This document shows positions 15,088-22,419 of a stretch of 29,360 nucleotides of DNA, piece after piece. Source of the stretch: JBHIKY01 sp042139015 (GTDB taxonomy: Bacteria; Bacillota; Bacilli; Bacillales; Marinococcaceae); the NCBI RefSeq assembly GCF_042139015.1, contig NZ_JBHIKY010000035.1, positions 1 to 29,360 of the forward strand, read 5' to 3'. The translations under genes were made by a program, and so were the position numbers. How positions within the stretch are numbered: the stretch's first letter is position 1; each line of letters opens with the position of its first letter. Below the pieces are notes generated by a model. That model was not told where the DNA came from and did not search any database. It saw only the letters and a program-made list of their open reading frames with translations.

Positions 15088-16032
15088 ATGGCTGAGGTGC
15101 GAGTAAAAAGTATTGTAAAAAGGTATGGCTCCCATTTGGCTCTGGATAATGTAGACCTGGAAATTGCAGAGGGAGAGGTCCTGGGCTTATTAGGTCCTAA
15201 TGGGGCAGGGAAAACAACGTTGATTCATGCTGTATCAGGCATAATCGGTTTTGATTCGGGGGAAATCAATGTTTTTGGCAGGGAGCAAAAATCTAATTTA
15301 TTGGAAATTAAACGGCAGATGGGCGTTGTGACGCAAGAAATTGCTGTATTCCACGATTTAACGGCAAAAGAAAATCTCCAGTTTTTTGGTGGCATTTACG
15401 GGCTTAAAGGACAGGAATTAAAAGAAAGAATAGAAAAGACCCTGGAATTCGTCGGTCTTTCACAATACGCGAACAAGCTGCCTACGACCTTTTCAGGCGG
15501 AATGAAAAGGCGATTAAACATTGCCTGTGCGATCGTTCACAGACCAAAGCTGCTCATTATGGATGAACCTACGGTAGGGATTGATCCGCAGTCACGGAAT
15601 CATATATTAGAAACGATCCGGCAATTAAATGAGCAGGGCACGACAATTATTTATTCGACTCATTATATGGAGGAAGTCCAAAATTTCGCTTCCCGAGTCG
15701 TGATCATGGATCTGGGGTATGTAATAGCAGAGGGAACCATGAACGATCTTGTAAAAAAAATACAGCATGAGGAGAAAATTAAGATCGAGGTGGCAGACCC
15801 CGCGGAGGACCTTTTACAAAAGCTCCGGAGAGTCGATGGAGTAAAACAAGTAAGTCTCACAGGCAGAGAAATTTTGATTATTTCTCAGGTGGGGGCCGGA
15901 AACCTGGACCGGGTGCTGTCGATTGCCAAAGCATCTGGTGAAATTCACTCTTTCTACACGGAAAAACCAACCTTGGAGGATGTGTTTTTAACCCTTACCG
16001 GGAAGCAACTCCGCGACGTGGGGAGGAAATAA
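15088..16032 (+). CDS. ABC transporter ATP-binding protein (ABC-2 exporter type)
   Basis: A 314-residue ATPase with Walker A GPNGAGKT (36-43), signature FSGGMKRRL, Walker B LLIMDEPT and the switch His in YSTHYMEE. The C-terminal extension after about residue 220 is typical of ABC-2 drug/sodium/antibiotic exporters (CcmA/NatA-like). It starts at ATG 15088 with AAGGAGG seven bases upstream. The two following permease genes and the kinase/regulator pair make a five-gene unit organised like B. subtilis YvfRS-YvfTU. The substrate is unknown; export of an antimicrobial compound or lipid-active agent is likely. Confidence 0.9.
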   Translation: MAEVRVKSIVKRYGSHLALDNVDLEIAEGEVLGLLGPNGAGKTTLIHAVSGIIGFDSGEINVFGREQKSNLLEIKRQMGVVTQEIAVFHDLTAKENLQFFGGIYGLKGQELKERIEKTLEFVGLSQYANKLPTTFSGGMKRRLNIACAIVHRPKLLIMDEPTVGIDPQSRNHILETIRQLNEQGTTIIYSTHYMEEVQNFASRVVIMDLGYVIAEGTMNDLVKKIQHEEKIKIEVADPAEDLLQKLRRVDGVKQVSLTGREILIISQVGAGNLDRVLSIAKASGEIHSFYTEKPTLEDVFLTLTGKQLRDVGRK

Positions 16033-16036
16033 AAAG

Positions 16037-16771
16037 ATGATTTTTAGATCCAGTTATTTCATCGTAAGACGGATGCTGAGGGACTATGTAGGAATGACCA
16101 TCCTTATATTGACGCCTATCGCTTTAATTTCTGTTCTGGCGTTACTAGCAGGCGGCGTAATAAGTGAATCACGCGGGATTCCGATTAGGGATGAGATTTC
16201 CGTCACGATGGTGTTTGCATTTCTTATGTTCAGCGGGTTTTACACCATGGAGTATGTAAAAGGTGACCTCATGTCTTCCATGAGATGGAGAATGTATTCA
16301 CTTCCCATGGAAGTTTACCAGCATGCGTATTCCATCTTAATCTCAAGTACTCTTTTTAGTGTATTGCAGAGCTTTACCGTTGTGATTTTTACGATTTTTG
16401 TTTTTGGTGTCTATTGGGGGAATTTAGGCATTGTCCTGTTGATTCTTTTCGTCGTATCCACCGTTATTCAATTTCTGTATATTACCTTTGTTTTATGGGT
16501 GAACAATTATAAAACCGCGGAACGGCTCGGAATTGGTTTCGGGATGGCATGTCTGCTGCTCTCAGAAGTGTGGTTTTCATTCCCGGAAAATAAAGCTTTT
16601 CAGTTATTATCCAGCTACAGCAATCCTTTTGCTCTTGGGCAGAATATGATATTTGCAGCAATAACAGGAGAAAATATTGAAACAGCACTGATAAGCTTAG
16701 GTTTATTAATTGTATCCTTTATCATTTTAGCTTTGACTGCGGTGTATTTCGGAAGGCGGAAGCTCATATGA
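16037..16771 (+). CDS. ABC-2 type permease, first subunit
   Basis: A 244-residue membrane protein with six predicted helices (about 18-40, 53-72, 97-125, 131-155, 165-185 and 214-236). The N-terminus IFRSSYFIVRRMLRDYVGMT and its overall pattern fit ABC-2 permeases. A GGGGAGGAAA site precedes the ATG, four bases after the ATPase stop. It overlaps the next permease by 4 bp (ATGA), so the two are translationally coupled and likely form a heterodimeric channel. Confidence 0.82.
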   Translation: MIFRSSYFIVRRMLRDYVGMTILILTPIALISVLALLAGGVISESRGIPIRDEISVTMVFAFLMFSGFYTMEYVKGDLMSSMRWRMYSLPMEVYQHAYSILISSTLFSVLQSFTVVIFTIFVFGVYWGNLGIVLLILFVVSTVIQFLYITFVLWVNNYKTAERLGIGFGMACLLLSEVWFSFPENKAFQLLSSYSNPFALGQNMIFAAITGENIETALISLGLLIVSFIILALTAVYFGRRKLI

Positions 16772-17454
16772 CGATATTTTCGTTCGTATTTAAACGTTTT
16801 TTCCGAAAAAAATCAAACAGTATTTTTTTACTTGCGCTGCCGATTGGAGCCGTCTTTCTGCCAACGTTTGATTGGCCGCCGATTCCATTAGGCTTTCATT
16901 ATTACAGTTTACTGCTGTTATTTATAGCTTCACGGCTGAGTGCCATCCTGATTGAAGACCGGACAGATAATATTTTACTACGGGTGAGTGCTGCCCCTAT
17001 CACACATTTTCAGTATTTATGGCAGAATTTATTAGCCTACACCGCCATCCTTACCGGGGTTAATGCCATGTTTTTAATTGTTGGAAGTATCGTCCACGGA
17101 GGAAGTCTGCCGTCACCCTTCTTATTTTTTATCATTTATACCGTCTTTTCCATGACTGCCCTCGGTTTTACTTTAACCTGGTACTCCCTATTCCGGGATA
17201 AAGAGGCGGCTTTCAGCACTCTCGGAGGTCTCATCGTCCTCATGGCTATGCTGGGAGGTGTCATGTGGCCGGTCGAAGCGATGCCGGAGCTGCTTCATCG
17301 AGCAGTCATGTTTCTGCCGACTTATTGGGCAGCGGAAGCAACCCTGCTTCTTGCATCTGGGGCGACCGTGAAAGAACTCCTTATTCCATTGGCGGTTATG
17401 CTACTTTTCTGTTTTGCTTTCTTATTGGCAGGGAGTAGAAAAAGGCTTGCTTAG
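16768..17454 (+). CDS. ABC-2 type permease, second subunit
   Basis: A 228-residue membrane protein with about six helices. The N-terminal FVFKRFFRKKSN is basic and cytosolic, and LGGLIVLMAMLGGVMWPVEAMPELL (split here around positions 150-175) resembles the conserved region of ABC-2 permeases (long hydrophobic run, then a Pro-containing loop and FLPTYWA). It pairs with the preceding permease. About 70 bases follow before the kinase gene, with only a small hairpin (GCTTGC/GCAGGC), so the kinase is probably co-transcribed. Confidence 0.82.
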   Translation: MTIFSFVFKRFFRKKSNSIFLLALPIGAVFLPTFDWPPIPLGFHYYSLLLLFIASRLSAILIEDRTDNILLRVSAAPITHFQYLWQNLLAYTAILTGVNAMFLIVGSIVHGGSLPSPFLFFIIYTVFSMTALGFTLTWYSLFRDKEAAFSTLGGLIVLMAMLGGVMWPVEAMPELLHRAVMFLPTYWAAEATLLLASGATVKELLIPLAVMLLFCFAFLLAGSRKRLA

Positions 17455-17527
17455 GCAGGCAATGACCGGTTCTATCTATCCTGTTTTGTTATGCTAATGA
17501 TAAGTGTCGATAAGGGCGTGTATATGT

Positions 17528-18637
17528 ATGAATAACAAATGGGAAAAATGGAATTCAGAATCAGCTGCCGTTCTCTGTCGTGTTCTCGGATTGGTTCTCC
17601 TTAGTCTGCTGTGGATGCTGAGAGGAGGAGGCGAAGAAGGGATCATCCTACTATTATTTCTTGTTGTCGCCACCCTGGCGAGATGGCGCCTTCCGTTGCC
17701 CGGCTGGACTGTATTCATTGACCAGCTTGCGTGTATCATTGCATTTTTTTACTGGCCATTTGCTGCTTTTGCCCTAGCTGTTCCCATTTTTGAAAGCATG
17801 TATCTGAGACAACCATGGCTGAGCATTCCTGCTCTTCTTTTTGTGATTGTTTATTCTGACTCGTCTATTTTTCTTCTGGCTGTTTTTGTCCAGGCAGGCT
17901 TGTCTGGAATCATTCTTGCTGGCTGGAAGCAGGATACAAAGAAATTTCAAAAAGAAGCTGATCATCAGCGACGGGACCGGTATGAGCTGGAAAATTTAAA
18001 AGAGGAGCTGCTTTTAGCAAATGCCCAGAGTGCCCAAATGGCAGAGTTGGCAGAAAGAAACCGAATTGCCCAGCAGCTGCATGATGAGGTTGGTCATGAG
18101 CTGACAGCTTCAGTACTTGCTCTGCAGGCTTATGAGCAGCTGGAGAAGGATGGTGATTCAGCAGCGGAAGAGATGTTTGAAAAAGCCAGGGAACGGCTTA
18201 CCAATAGTGCGGCCTACCTTCGGGAAACAGTACATAATATGAAGTCAGTGAAAGAGCTGGGGATCGAGGGCTTCCAGGAAATTAGTGACCAATTCACTAT
18301 GTGTCCCATCCACCTGCAGATTTTTGGAGACACCACTAAAATTCAGCCTCATTTATGGAGTATCCTTTACCCCTGTTTAAAAGAAGCGCTGACGAATATC
18401 GCCCGGCACGCCACGCCGCAGAAGGTGGAGGTTACGCTTGATATAAATCCGCACATATTACGACTGGCTGTTCATAACGATGGGGCAGATAGGAATAGAA
18501 CAGCGAAAGAAGCAGGAGTTGGCTTAAGAAATCTGCGTCATCGTGCCAGGGCCGTTGGAGGGAGCATATCGACGGATACTACGGATGGATTTCTGTTAAT
18601 CTGTGTCCTTCCCCTCGAAACAAGGAGGCACGAATGA
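17528..18637 (+). CDS. Sensor histidine kinase, NarL-partner type (HisKA_3)
   Basis: About 369 residues from ATG 17528, chosen because TAAGGG lies 11 bases upstream; an in-frame GTG at 17504 adds eight residues without a ribosome binding site. Up to six N-terminal membrane segments (to about residue 140) form the sensor without a large external domain. A coiled linker follows, then the dimerisation motif ERNRIAQQLHDEVGHELTA with the phospho-accepting His, then ATPase motifs EALTNIARHA, VHNDG and GVGLRNLRHRARAVGG. It overlaps the response regulator by 4 bp. With no extracellular sensor loop, it probably senses through the membrane or the linked exporter. Confidence 0.88.
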   Translation: MNNKWEKWNSESAAVLCRVLGLVLLSLLWMLRGGGEEGIILLLFLVVATLARWRLPLPGWTVFIDQLACIIAFFYWPFAAFALAVPIFESMYLRQPWLSIPALLFVIVYSDSSIFLLAVFVQAGLSGIILAGWKQDTKKFQKEADHQRRDRYELENLKEELLLANAQSAQMAELAERNRIAQQLHDEVGHELTASVLALQAYEQLEKDGDSAAEEMFEKARERLTNSAAYLRETVHNMKSVKELGIEGFQEISDQFTMCPIHLQIFGDTTKIQPHLWSILYPCLKEALTNIARHATPQKVEVTLDINPHILRLAVHNDGADRNRTAKEAGVGLRNLRHRARAVGGSISTDTTDGFLLICVLPLETRRHE

Positions 18638-19239
18638 TGAAAATTTTGATCGTAGATGATGACACGTTGGTCTGCCAAAGCCTGAAAATTCTCCTCTCCC
18701 GGGAAAAAAATATGGAGATCATTGGTACAGCAGCTAATGGGGCGGAAGCAATTGATTCCTGCCGACGAAAAGCCCCGAGTGTAGTTTTAATGGATATACA
18801 GATGCCTGTCATGGACGGTATTCAAGCCACCAGGCAGATTAAAGTTGAATGGCCGCAAATTCATGTGATGATGTTAACTACTTTTAAGGATGAAAAAAAC
18901 ATCCGCCTCGCCATCTCAGCTGGAGCGGAGGGTTATTTAATCAAATCCACGGGAGTTTCCAATATGGCCGAGCAGATTCGAGCCCTTGTATCAGGCTCCA
19001 GCATCTTAGACGCAGAAGTGCTGAGACAATTGACCGGACCTGCAGAAAAGAAAGAGCTCGAGCAATTAACTCCGAGGGAAAAAGACATCGCGTCTCTTGT
19101 CGCGCAGGGACTTTCTAATCGGGAAATAGCTGAGCAGCTTTATCTCAGTGAAGGGACGGTCCGGAATACGCTATCCATTATCCTGGAAAAACTCCAGCTC
19201 CGCGACCGCACCCAGCTCGCCATTTATTATTTGAAGTAA
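18634..19239 (+). CDS. NarL/FixJ-family response regulator
   Basis: A 201-residue regulator. The receiver (1-120) has the acidic pocket DDD (8-10), the phospho-acceptor Asp54 (VLMDIQMP), Thr in MLTTF and the Lys in GYLIKST. The LuxR-type helix-turn-helix is at about 136-200 (LTPREKDIASLVAQGLSNRE, then LSEGTVRNTLSIIL). It starts at ATG 18634 or the next codon 18637, with AGGAGG just upstream. It is the partner of the preceding kinase and most likely activates the upstream ABC operon. The degenerate repeat block begins about 40 bases after its stop. Confidence 0.92.
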   Translation: MMKILIVDDDTLVCQSLKILLSREKNMEIIGTAANGAEAIDSCRRKAPSVVLMDIQMPVMDGIQATRQIKVEWPQIHVMMLTTFKDEKNIRLAISAGAEGYLIKSTGVSNMAEQIRALVSGSSILDAEVLRQLTGPAEKKELEQLTPREKDIASLVAQGLSNREIAEQLYLSEGTVRNTLSIILEKLQLRDRTQLAIYYLK

Positions 19240-19278
19240 TAAATTAACGGTTTGATCGCTTCAAATGTCGATCCGCTA

Positions 19279-19430
19279 GTGGGAAAAAGCGGTGTGGGCG
19301 GTGGAAAAGCCGCCTGAAGTGGGGAAACCGGCTCAGCTCGGTGGAAAACCAGCTGGAGAGGTGGAAACGAAGCAAGCAGAGCGGGAAAAGGCCGCCGTAC
19401 GCGTGAAAAGCAAGCTGAGCAGTGGATTTA
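19279..19430. repeat. Phased G(T)GGAAA array, left block (about 8 units, 20-21 bp period)
   Basis: A short core, G(T)GGAAA or close variants, recurs so that the first A of each A-run falls at 19284, 19305, 19325, 19345, 19365, 19386, 19406 and 19426: intervals of 21, 20, 20, 20, 21, 20 and 20. The spacers between cores are GC-rich and not conserved in sequence. Weaker matches at 19263 and 19448 may extend it. Because the period is not a multiple of three the array shifts reading frame with each unit, so the 89-codon ORF across it (19292-19561) is not a plausible protein. It lies between the response regulator and the secreted metallo-beta-lactamase gene. Confidence 0.75.
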
Positions 19431-19562
19431 AGTTATTGGTTCCCCGGATTAACACTTTTAGAATGCCTCATTTGCATAAATGGAAACACTTTCTTTTCAT
19501 CAAACCCTTTTTCGTTGGAATCATAATAAAGAGGTTTCAATACGAAGAAGGGGAGAAATGAC

Positions 19563-20462
19563 ATGAACACCGGAAAGTACATATTGTTGTCAGCAATTAT
19601 TTTCTTTTTTATGCTTCCGGTGGCTTCGGCGAACTCAACAGAGGTTCCTGCCGGACTTGGCGGTTTCTGGGATCCGGCATTAAATGAGATGAAGGTTCAT
19701 TTTATTGATGTCGGACAGGGGGATTCCATTCTAATCGAAGGGCCTGCCGGAGAAACGATGTTGATTGATGGAGGAGATTATGAAGCGAGCGGCAAGGTGA
19801 TCTCTTATCTGAAAGAGAACGGCATTGAATCTCTGGACTGGGTGGTGGCGACTCACCCGCATACCGACCATATCGGCGGTCTCGTTGACGTTTTAAAAGA
19901 AATCGAAGTGGGCCGGATTTTAGACAGCGGGCTCGCGCACACAACCGATACGTATTTAGATTATTTGACAATTGTAGATAAAAAAGACATCAATATCGAT
20001 ATTGCAGAGGAAGGCGAATTTATAAATTTTTCCCCCTATACGGTGCTTCAAGTCTTAAATGGATTCGAGGACAGTGATATTATCAATGAATCATCTATTG
20101 TGCTGAAGCTCTCCTATGGCAATGTAGATTTCATGCTGACGGCGGATGCCACAATGAAAAATGAAGCAAGAATGATCCAGCAATATGATGTGGAAGCGGA
20201 AATTTTGAAAGTCGCGCATCACGGATCACGATCTTCGACAAGCCAGGAGTTCTTAGATGCAATACAGCCTCAGATCGCTATTTTAAGCTACGGTGAAAAC
20301 GATTATGGCCACCCGACAGAGGGGGTTGTATCCAGACTGAAAGGTGTAATGGCCGATATTTTCAGCACGAAGGAGTCTGGTGACATCACCGTAATTACGA
20401 ATGGAACCAATTATCACGTAAATGCGGTGCCGTGGAGTGGCGCACGAAAAGAATTCACGTAA
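19563..20462 (+). CDS. Secreted ComEC-like metallo-beta-lactamase-fold hydrolase
   Basis: A 299-residue protein with a signal peptide (hydrophobic 6-20, AxA site ASA at 21-23, likely cleaved before Asn24). The rest matches the free-standing version of the C-terminal hydrolase domain of ComEC: FIDVGQGDSILIEGP (47-61), metal ligands THPHTDHIGG (His98, His100, Asp102, His103), MLTAD (191-195), AHHGSRSSTS (218-227) and GHPTEG near the end. In ComEC the domain is thought to degrade the non-transported DNA strand; secreted stand-alone versions are generally annotated as DNA-uptake-related hydrolases, with real substrates unproven. The start has GAAGGGGAG seven bases upstream. It is flanked on both sides by phased GTGGAAA arrays. 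Confidence 0.85.
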   Translation: MNTGKYILLSAIIFFFMLPVASANSTEVPAGLGGFWDPALNEMKVHFIDVGQGDSILIEGPAGETMLIDGGDYEASGKVISYLKENGIESLDWVVATHPHTDHIGGLVDVLKEIEVGRILDSGLAHTTDTYLDYLTIVDKKDINIDIAEEGEFINFSPYTVLQVLNGFEDSDIINESSIVLKLSYGNVDFMLTADATMKNEARMIQQYDVEAEILKVAHHGSRSSTSQEFLDAIQPQIAILSYGENDYGHPTEGVVSRLKGVMADIFSTKESGDITVITNGTNYHVNAVPWSGARKEFT

Positions 20463-20498
20463 AGCAGCTGCCGCGAATCTTGGTCACTTCCTCGAAAG

Positions 20499-20691
20499 GT
20501 CGAAAAGCAGCCGTTTATCGGGAAATAACCTCTGCTGCGGTGGATAATGGGCCCTCGCCGAGGAAAGGAAAATTGAAAATAGGGATTATTTTCGTATACG
20601 GTGGAAACCACTTCAGTTATCGTCGATACCGTCCACTTTCAGCCGAAATGATCATAACGCGGTGGAAAACGCCATCGTAAACGCGATACCC
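20499..20691. repeat. Phased G(T)GGAAA array, right block (about 10 units, 20-21 bp period)
   Basis: The same kind of core as in the left block recurs with the first A of each unit at 20503, 20523, 20544, 20564, 20585, 20605, 20626, 20646, 20666 and 20686 (intervals 20 or 21 throughout). The best-preserved units are GTGGAAACC (20601) and GTGGAAAAC (20662); others are degenerate (GTCGATACC, GGGATTATT). A possible earlier unit is at 20461. The block begins just after the stop of the metallo-beta-lactamase gene and ends about 14 bases before the ncRNA promoter. No gene or ribosome binding site is found in it. Confidence 0.68.
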
Positions 20692-20704
20692 ATGACATCA
20701 CCAT

Positions 20705-20733
20705 TTGACTTTTTAGAATGAAGGTTCTATAAT
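20705..20733 (+). promoter_or_regulatory. Near-consensus sigma-A promoter of the ncRNA
   Basis: TTGACT (20705-20710), a 17-bp spacer and a perfect TATAAT (20728-20733). It is the best promoter outside the rRNA leader in this window. Transcription should begin near 20740. No ORF with a ribosome binding site follows closely. Confidence 0.85.
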
Positions 20734-20739
20734 ACAACA

Positions 20740-21013
20740 ATACCAACTGGAGTATCAATGGAAACGAAACACATGAGAAAGTTATTTGGAATTCTGGATT
20801 TGTCTTGAAAAAGACTTATTCAGCTGGATCGGCTTCGGAGCCGTAAGAATGCAAGAGAGGAAGGGCTTGCGTGGTGTAAGGTAGATAAATCACGGGAATC
20901 CGCCGCGGCAATAATTTTGTAAACCAAAAATGTGAAAAACCAACAATAAATGTATTTCAGGTTATTTTAAGTGGTATAAGCGAAAGTCAGCAGGTATCTG
21001 CTGGCTTTTTTTT
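20740..21013 (+). ncRNA. Candidate structured non-coding RNA (about 270 nt)
   Basis: It runs from the predicted start of a strong promoter to an intrinsic terminator and carries no credible ORF. The ends pair: ATACCAACT (20740-20748) with AGTGGTAT (20970-20977), one bulge. Internal helices are clear: CTGGAT (20794-20799) with ATTCAG (20817-20822) enclosing GTCTT-GAAA-AAGAC (20802-20815), then CGGCT-TCGG-AGCCG (20829-20843 region), and GCAAG-CTTGC around a G-rich loop AGAGGAAGGG (20851-20870). CACAT (20770-20774) can pair with ATGTG (20930-20934). It matches no tmRNA, RNase P, SRP, T-box or standard riboswitch signature I know. It could be a free regulatory RNA (6S-like closing stem) or an attenuated leader of ybaK, which starts 96 bases later. 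Confidence 0.6.
20986..21013 (+). terminator. Intrinsic terminator of the ncRNA
   Basis: GTCAGCAG (20986-20993) pairs with CTGCTGGC (20998-21005) around the loop GTAT, with one G-T pair, followed by eight T residues. Confidence 0.9.
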
Positions 21014-21108
21014 ATTTTACGTCTGGAAAAATTGGAACCGATCTTGCCAATCACCGGCAGTATGTCTGCTCTGCTTCGTTGCATACTAAGACGGAGGGGG
21101 AGAAGCAC

Positions 21109-21543
21109 ATGGGGATAGTTATTTCAATGGAGCCGCGCCGCCTGAAGAAAGAATGGGAACAGGAAAAAAAGCTTCTGCAGAATCTGAAAGTAAGCGAAAT
21201 GCAGCAATCCGCACAAAAGAGCTTTTCCCATTTGTTTCAGCGTTTTCACTTTCCGAACTCTTTTCTCGAGGAAGCCTGTCTCGACATGGCCCTGGATGCT
21301 TTTTTAGATGGGGGAAAGCATCATCGATACATGGAAAACGGGGTTCTGCCGTTTCGTTTTAAATTGCAGGCGGCCTTTAAAATTGGCAACCTTGCCAAAG
21401 AACTGACTTCGTTTATGTTTGACTGGGTGGAGGATTCATCCCCGCAGCGAAAGCTGATTCAGGAAGCAGCCGAGGGATTTATCACTGACTGGTGGAAAAA
21501 AGGATTGGAAACTGGCTTTAAAAGGCAGCGACTTCGTCTATAA
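21109..21543 (+). CDS. ybaK: YbaK-like protein (DUF2521)
   Basis: A 144-residue, mostly helical cytosolic protein, recognised by its position directly before cwlD and by the C-terminal pattern AAEGFITDWWKKG followed by a basic tail, as in B. subtilis YbaK (about 147 residues). Function is unknown; in B. subtilis it lies in an operon with cwlD. The start is ATG 21109, preceded by CGGAGGGGG (21092-21100); the in-frame ATG at 21079 would add 10 residues and has no good site. It is followed by a hairpin and cwlD. Confidence 0.8.
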   Translation: MGIVISMEPRRLKKEWEQEKKLLQNLKVSEMQQSAQKSFSHLFQRFHFPNSFLEEACLDMALDAFLDGGKHHRYMENGVLPFRFKLQAAFKIGNLAKELTSFMFDWVEDSSPQRKLIQEAAEGFITDWWKKGLETGFKRQRLRL

Positions 21544-21566
21544 ACCTTATGAAAAAGTAGTATAAA

Positions 21567-21620
21567 CGTGCCCGCAGCTTCATATAGTGAAACAAGCTAT
21601 GCAGAAATGGGGCGGGCACG
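21567..21620 (+). promoter_or_regulatory. Long hairpin just upstream of the cwlD start
   Basis: CGTGCCCGC (21567-21575) and GCGGGCACG (21612-21620) are perfect complements; inside, AGCTT (21576-21580) pairs with AAGCT (21594-21598). The 3' arm ends two bases before the cwlD ATG and covers the only purine-rich sequence there (GGGGCGGG), so folding would hide the ribosome binding site. It could couple cwlD translation to transcription from a particular start site. Confidence 0.55.
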
Positions 21621-21622
21621 GT

Positions 21623-22336
21623 ATGAAAAAATGGCTCATATTTGCCATTCTAATCATAGTATTAGCAGCAGTATTTAACGTTATGCAAAATCGTTTCACT
21701 ACGATGGATACAGCTGCACGATGGCAGACGCCGCTTTCCGGAAAGGTAATCGTTCTTGATGCCGGACATGGGGGAGTTGATGCCGGTGCCTCGAGCAGAA
21801 GCGGCGTGATGGAAAAAGAAGTGGCGCTGAATACAACGCTCATGCTCCGCGATTACTTACAGGAAGCTGGAGCGCTTGTGCTCCTGACAAGAGAAGGAGA
21901 CTATGACCTCGCAGGAACGGACGTGCGCGGCTACAGTAAAAGAAAAACGGAAGATTTATATAAACGGGCAGAAATTGTTAACGAAAGCGGTGCAGACTTG
22001 TATGTGAGCATGCACTTAAATGCAATCCCTGGAGAGCAGTGGAGCGGTGCCCAGACCTTTTACCATTCAGAGGTCCCGTTAAATGAACATATCGCTTTTT
22101 TTATACAGGAGGAATTAAAAAACAGTCTGGAAAACACGACGAGAACCGCCAAGCCTATTGATAATATCTTCATTCTCGAACAGGCGGATATCCCTGGTGC
22201 GCTTGTGGAAATCGGTTTTTTATCAAACCCCGGCGAAGCAGCCAATCTTGGGGACAGGGCTTATCAGGATAAGGTGGCGGTTTCAATTTACCGGGGGCTG
22301 CTTCGTCATTTTTCCGGGGAAAAGCTGCCGGAGTGA
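21623..22336 (+). CDS. cwlD: N-acetylmuramoyl-L-alanine amidase CwlD (spore cortex)
   Basis: A 237-residue amidase, the same length as B. subtilis CwlD, which with PdaA makes muramic-delta-lactam in the spore cortex, needed for germination. There is a signal anchor at 3-22 (KKWLIFAILIIVLAAVF). Amidase_3 motifs: VIVLDAGHGGVDAG (first zinc His), Glu in MEKEVALN, SMHLNAIP (second His) and the catalytic Glu in ALVEIGFLSNP. The start at ATG 21623 gives the best match; in-frame GTG 21587 and ATG 21599 lie inside the hairpin. YSKRKTEDLYKRAEIVN also follows CwlD. It is expressed during sporulation in relatives. Confidence 0.95.
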   Translation: MKKWLIFAILIIVLAAVFNVMQNRFTTMDTAARWQTPLSGKVIVLDAGHGGVDAGASSRSGVMEKEVALNTTLMLRDYLQEAGALVLLTREGDYDLAGTDVRGYSKRKTEDLYKRAEIVNESGADLYVSMHLNAIPGEQWSGAQTFYHSEVPLNEHIAFFIQEELKNSLENTTRTAKPIDNIFILEQADIPGALVEIGFLSNPGEAANLGDRAYQDKVAVSIYRGLLRHFSGEKLPE

Positions 22337-22344
22337 TGTAAACG

Positions 22345-22374
22345 TTTGAAATGTACCATCCATAAACGGTATGC
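22345..22374 (+). promoter_or_regulatory. Candidate sigma-A promoter of salA
   Basis: TTGAAA (22345-22350), 18-bp spacer, TATGCT (22369-22374), about 45 bases before the salA start. It overlaps an eight-base palindrome AAACGTTT (22339-22346). Moderate match only. Confidence 0.4.
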
Positions 22375-22419
22375 TAGAAGCAGCAATTAATTTGTGGCAT
22401 ACAAAGGATGGTGTACCTC

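Noticed and set aside
19292..19561. 89-codon ORF across the left repeat array
   Set aside because: The 20-bp repeat shifts frame every unit, the protein would be low complexity, and the end overlaps the metallo-beta-lactamase ribosome binding site.
19279..20691. CRISPR array interpretation of the two repeat blocks
   Set aside because: The conserved core is only about seven bases and degenerate, the period is 20 bp, and no cas genes are nearby.
20740..21013. tmRNA, RNase P RNA, SRP RNA, T-box or a known metabolite riboswitch
   Set aside because: None of the characteristic conserved sequences (for example the T-box GGGTGG segment or RNase P GAGGAAAGTCC) is present.
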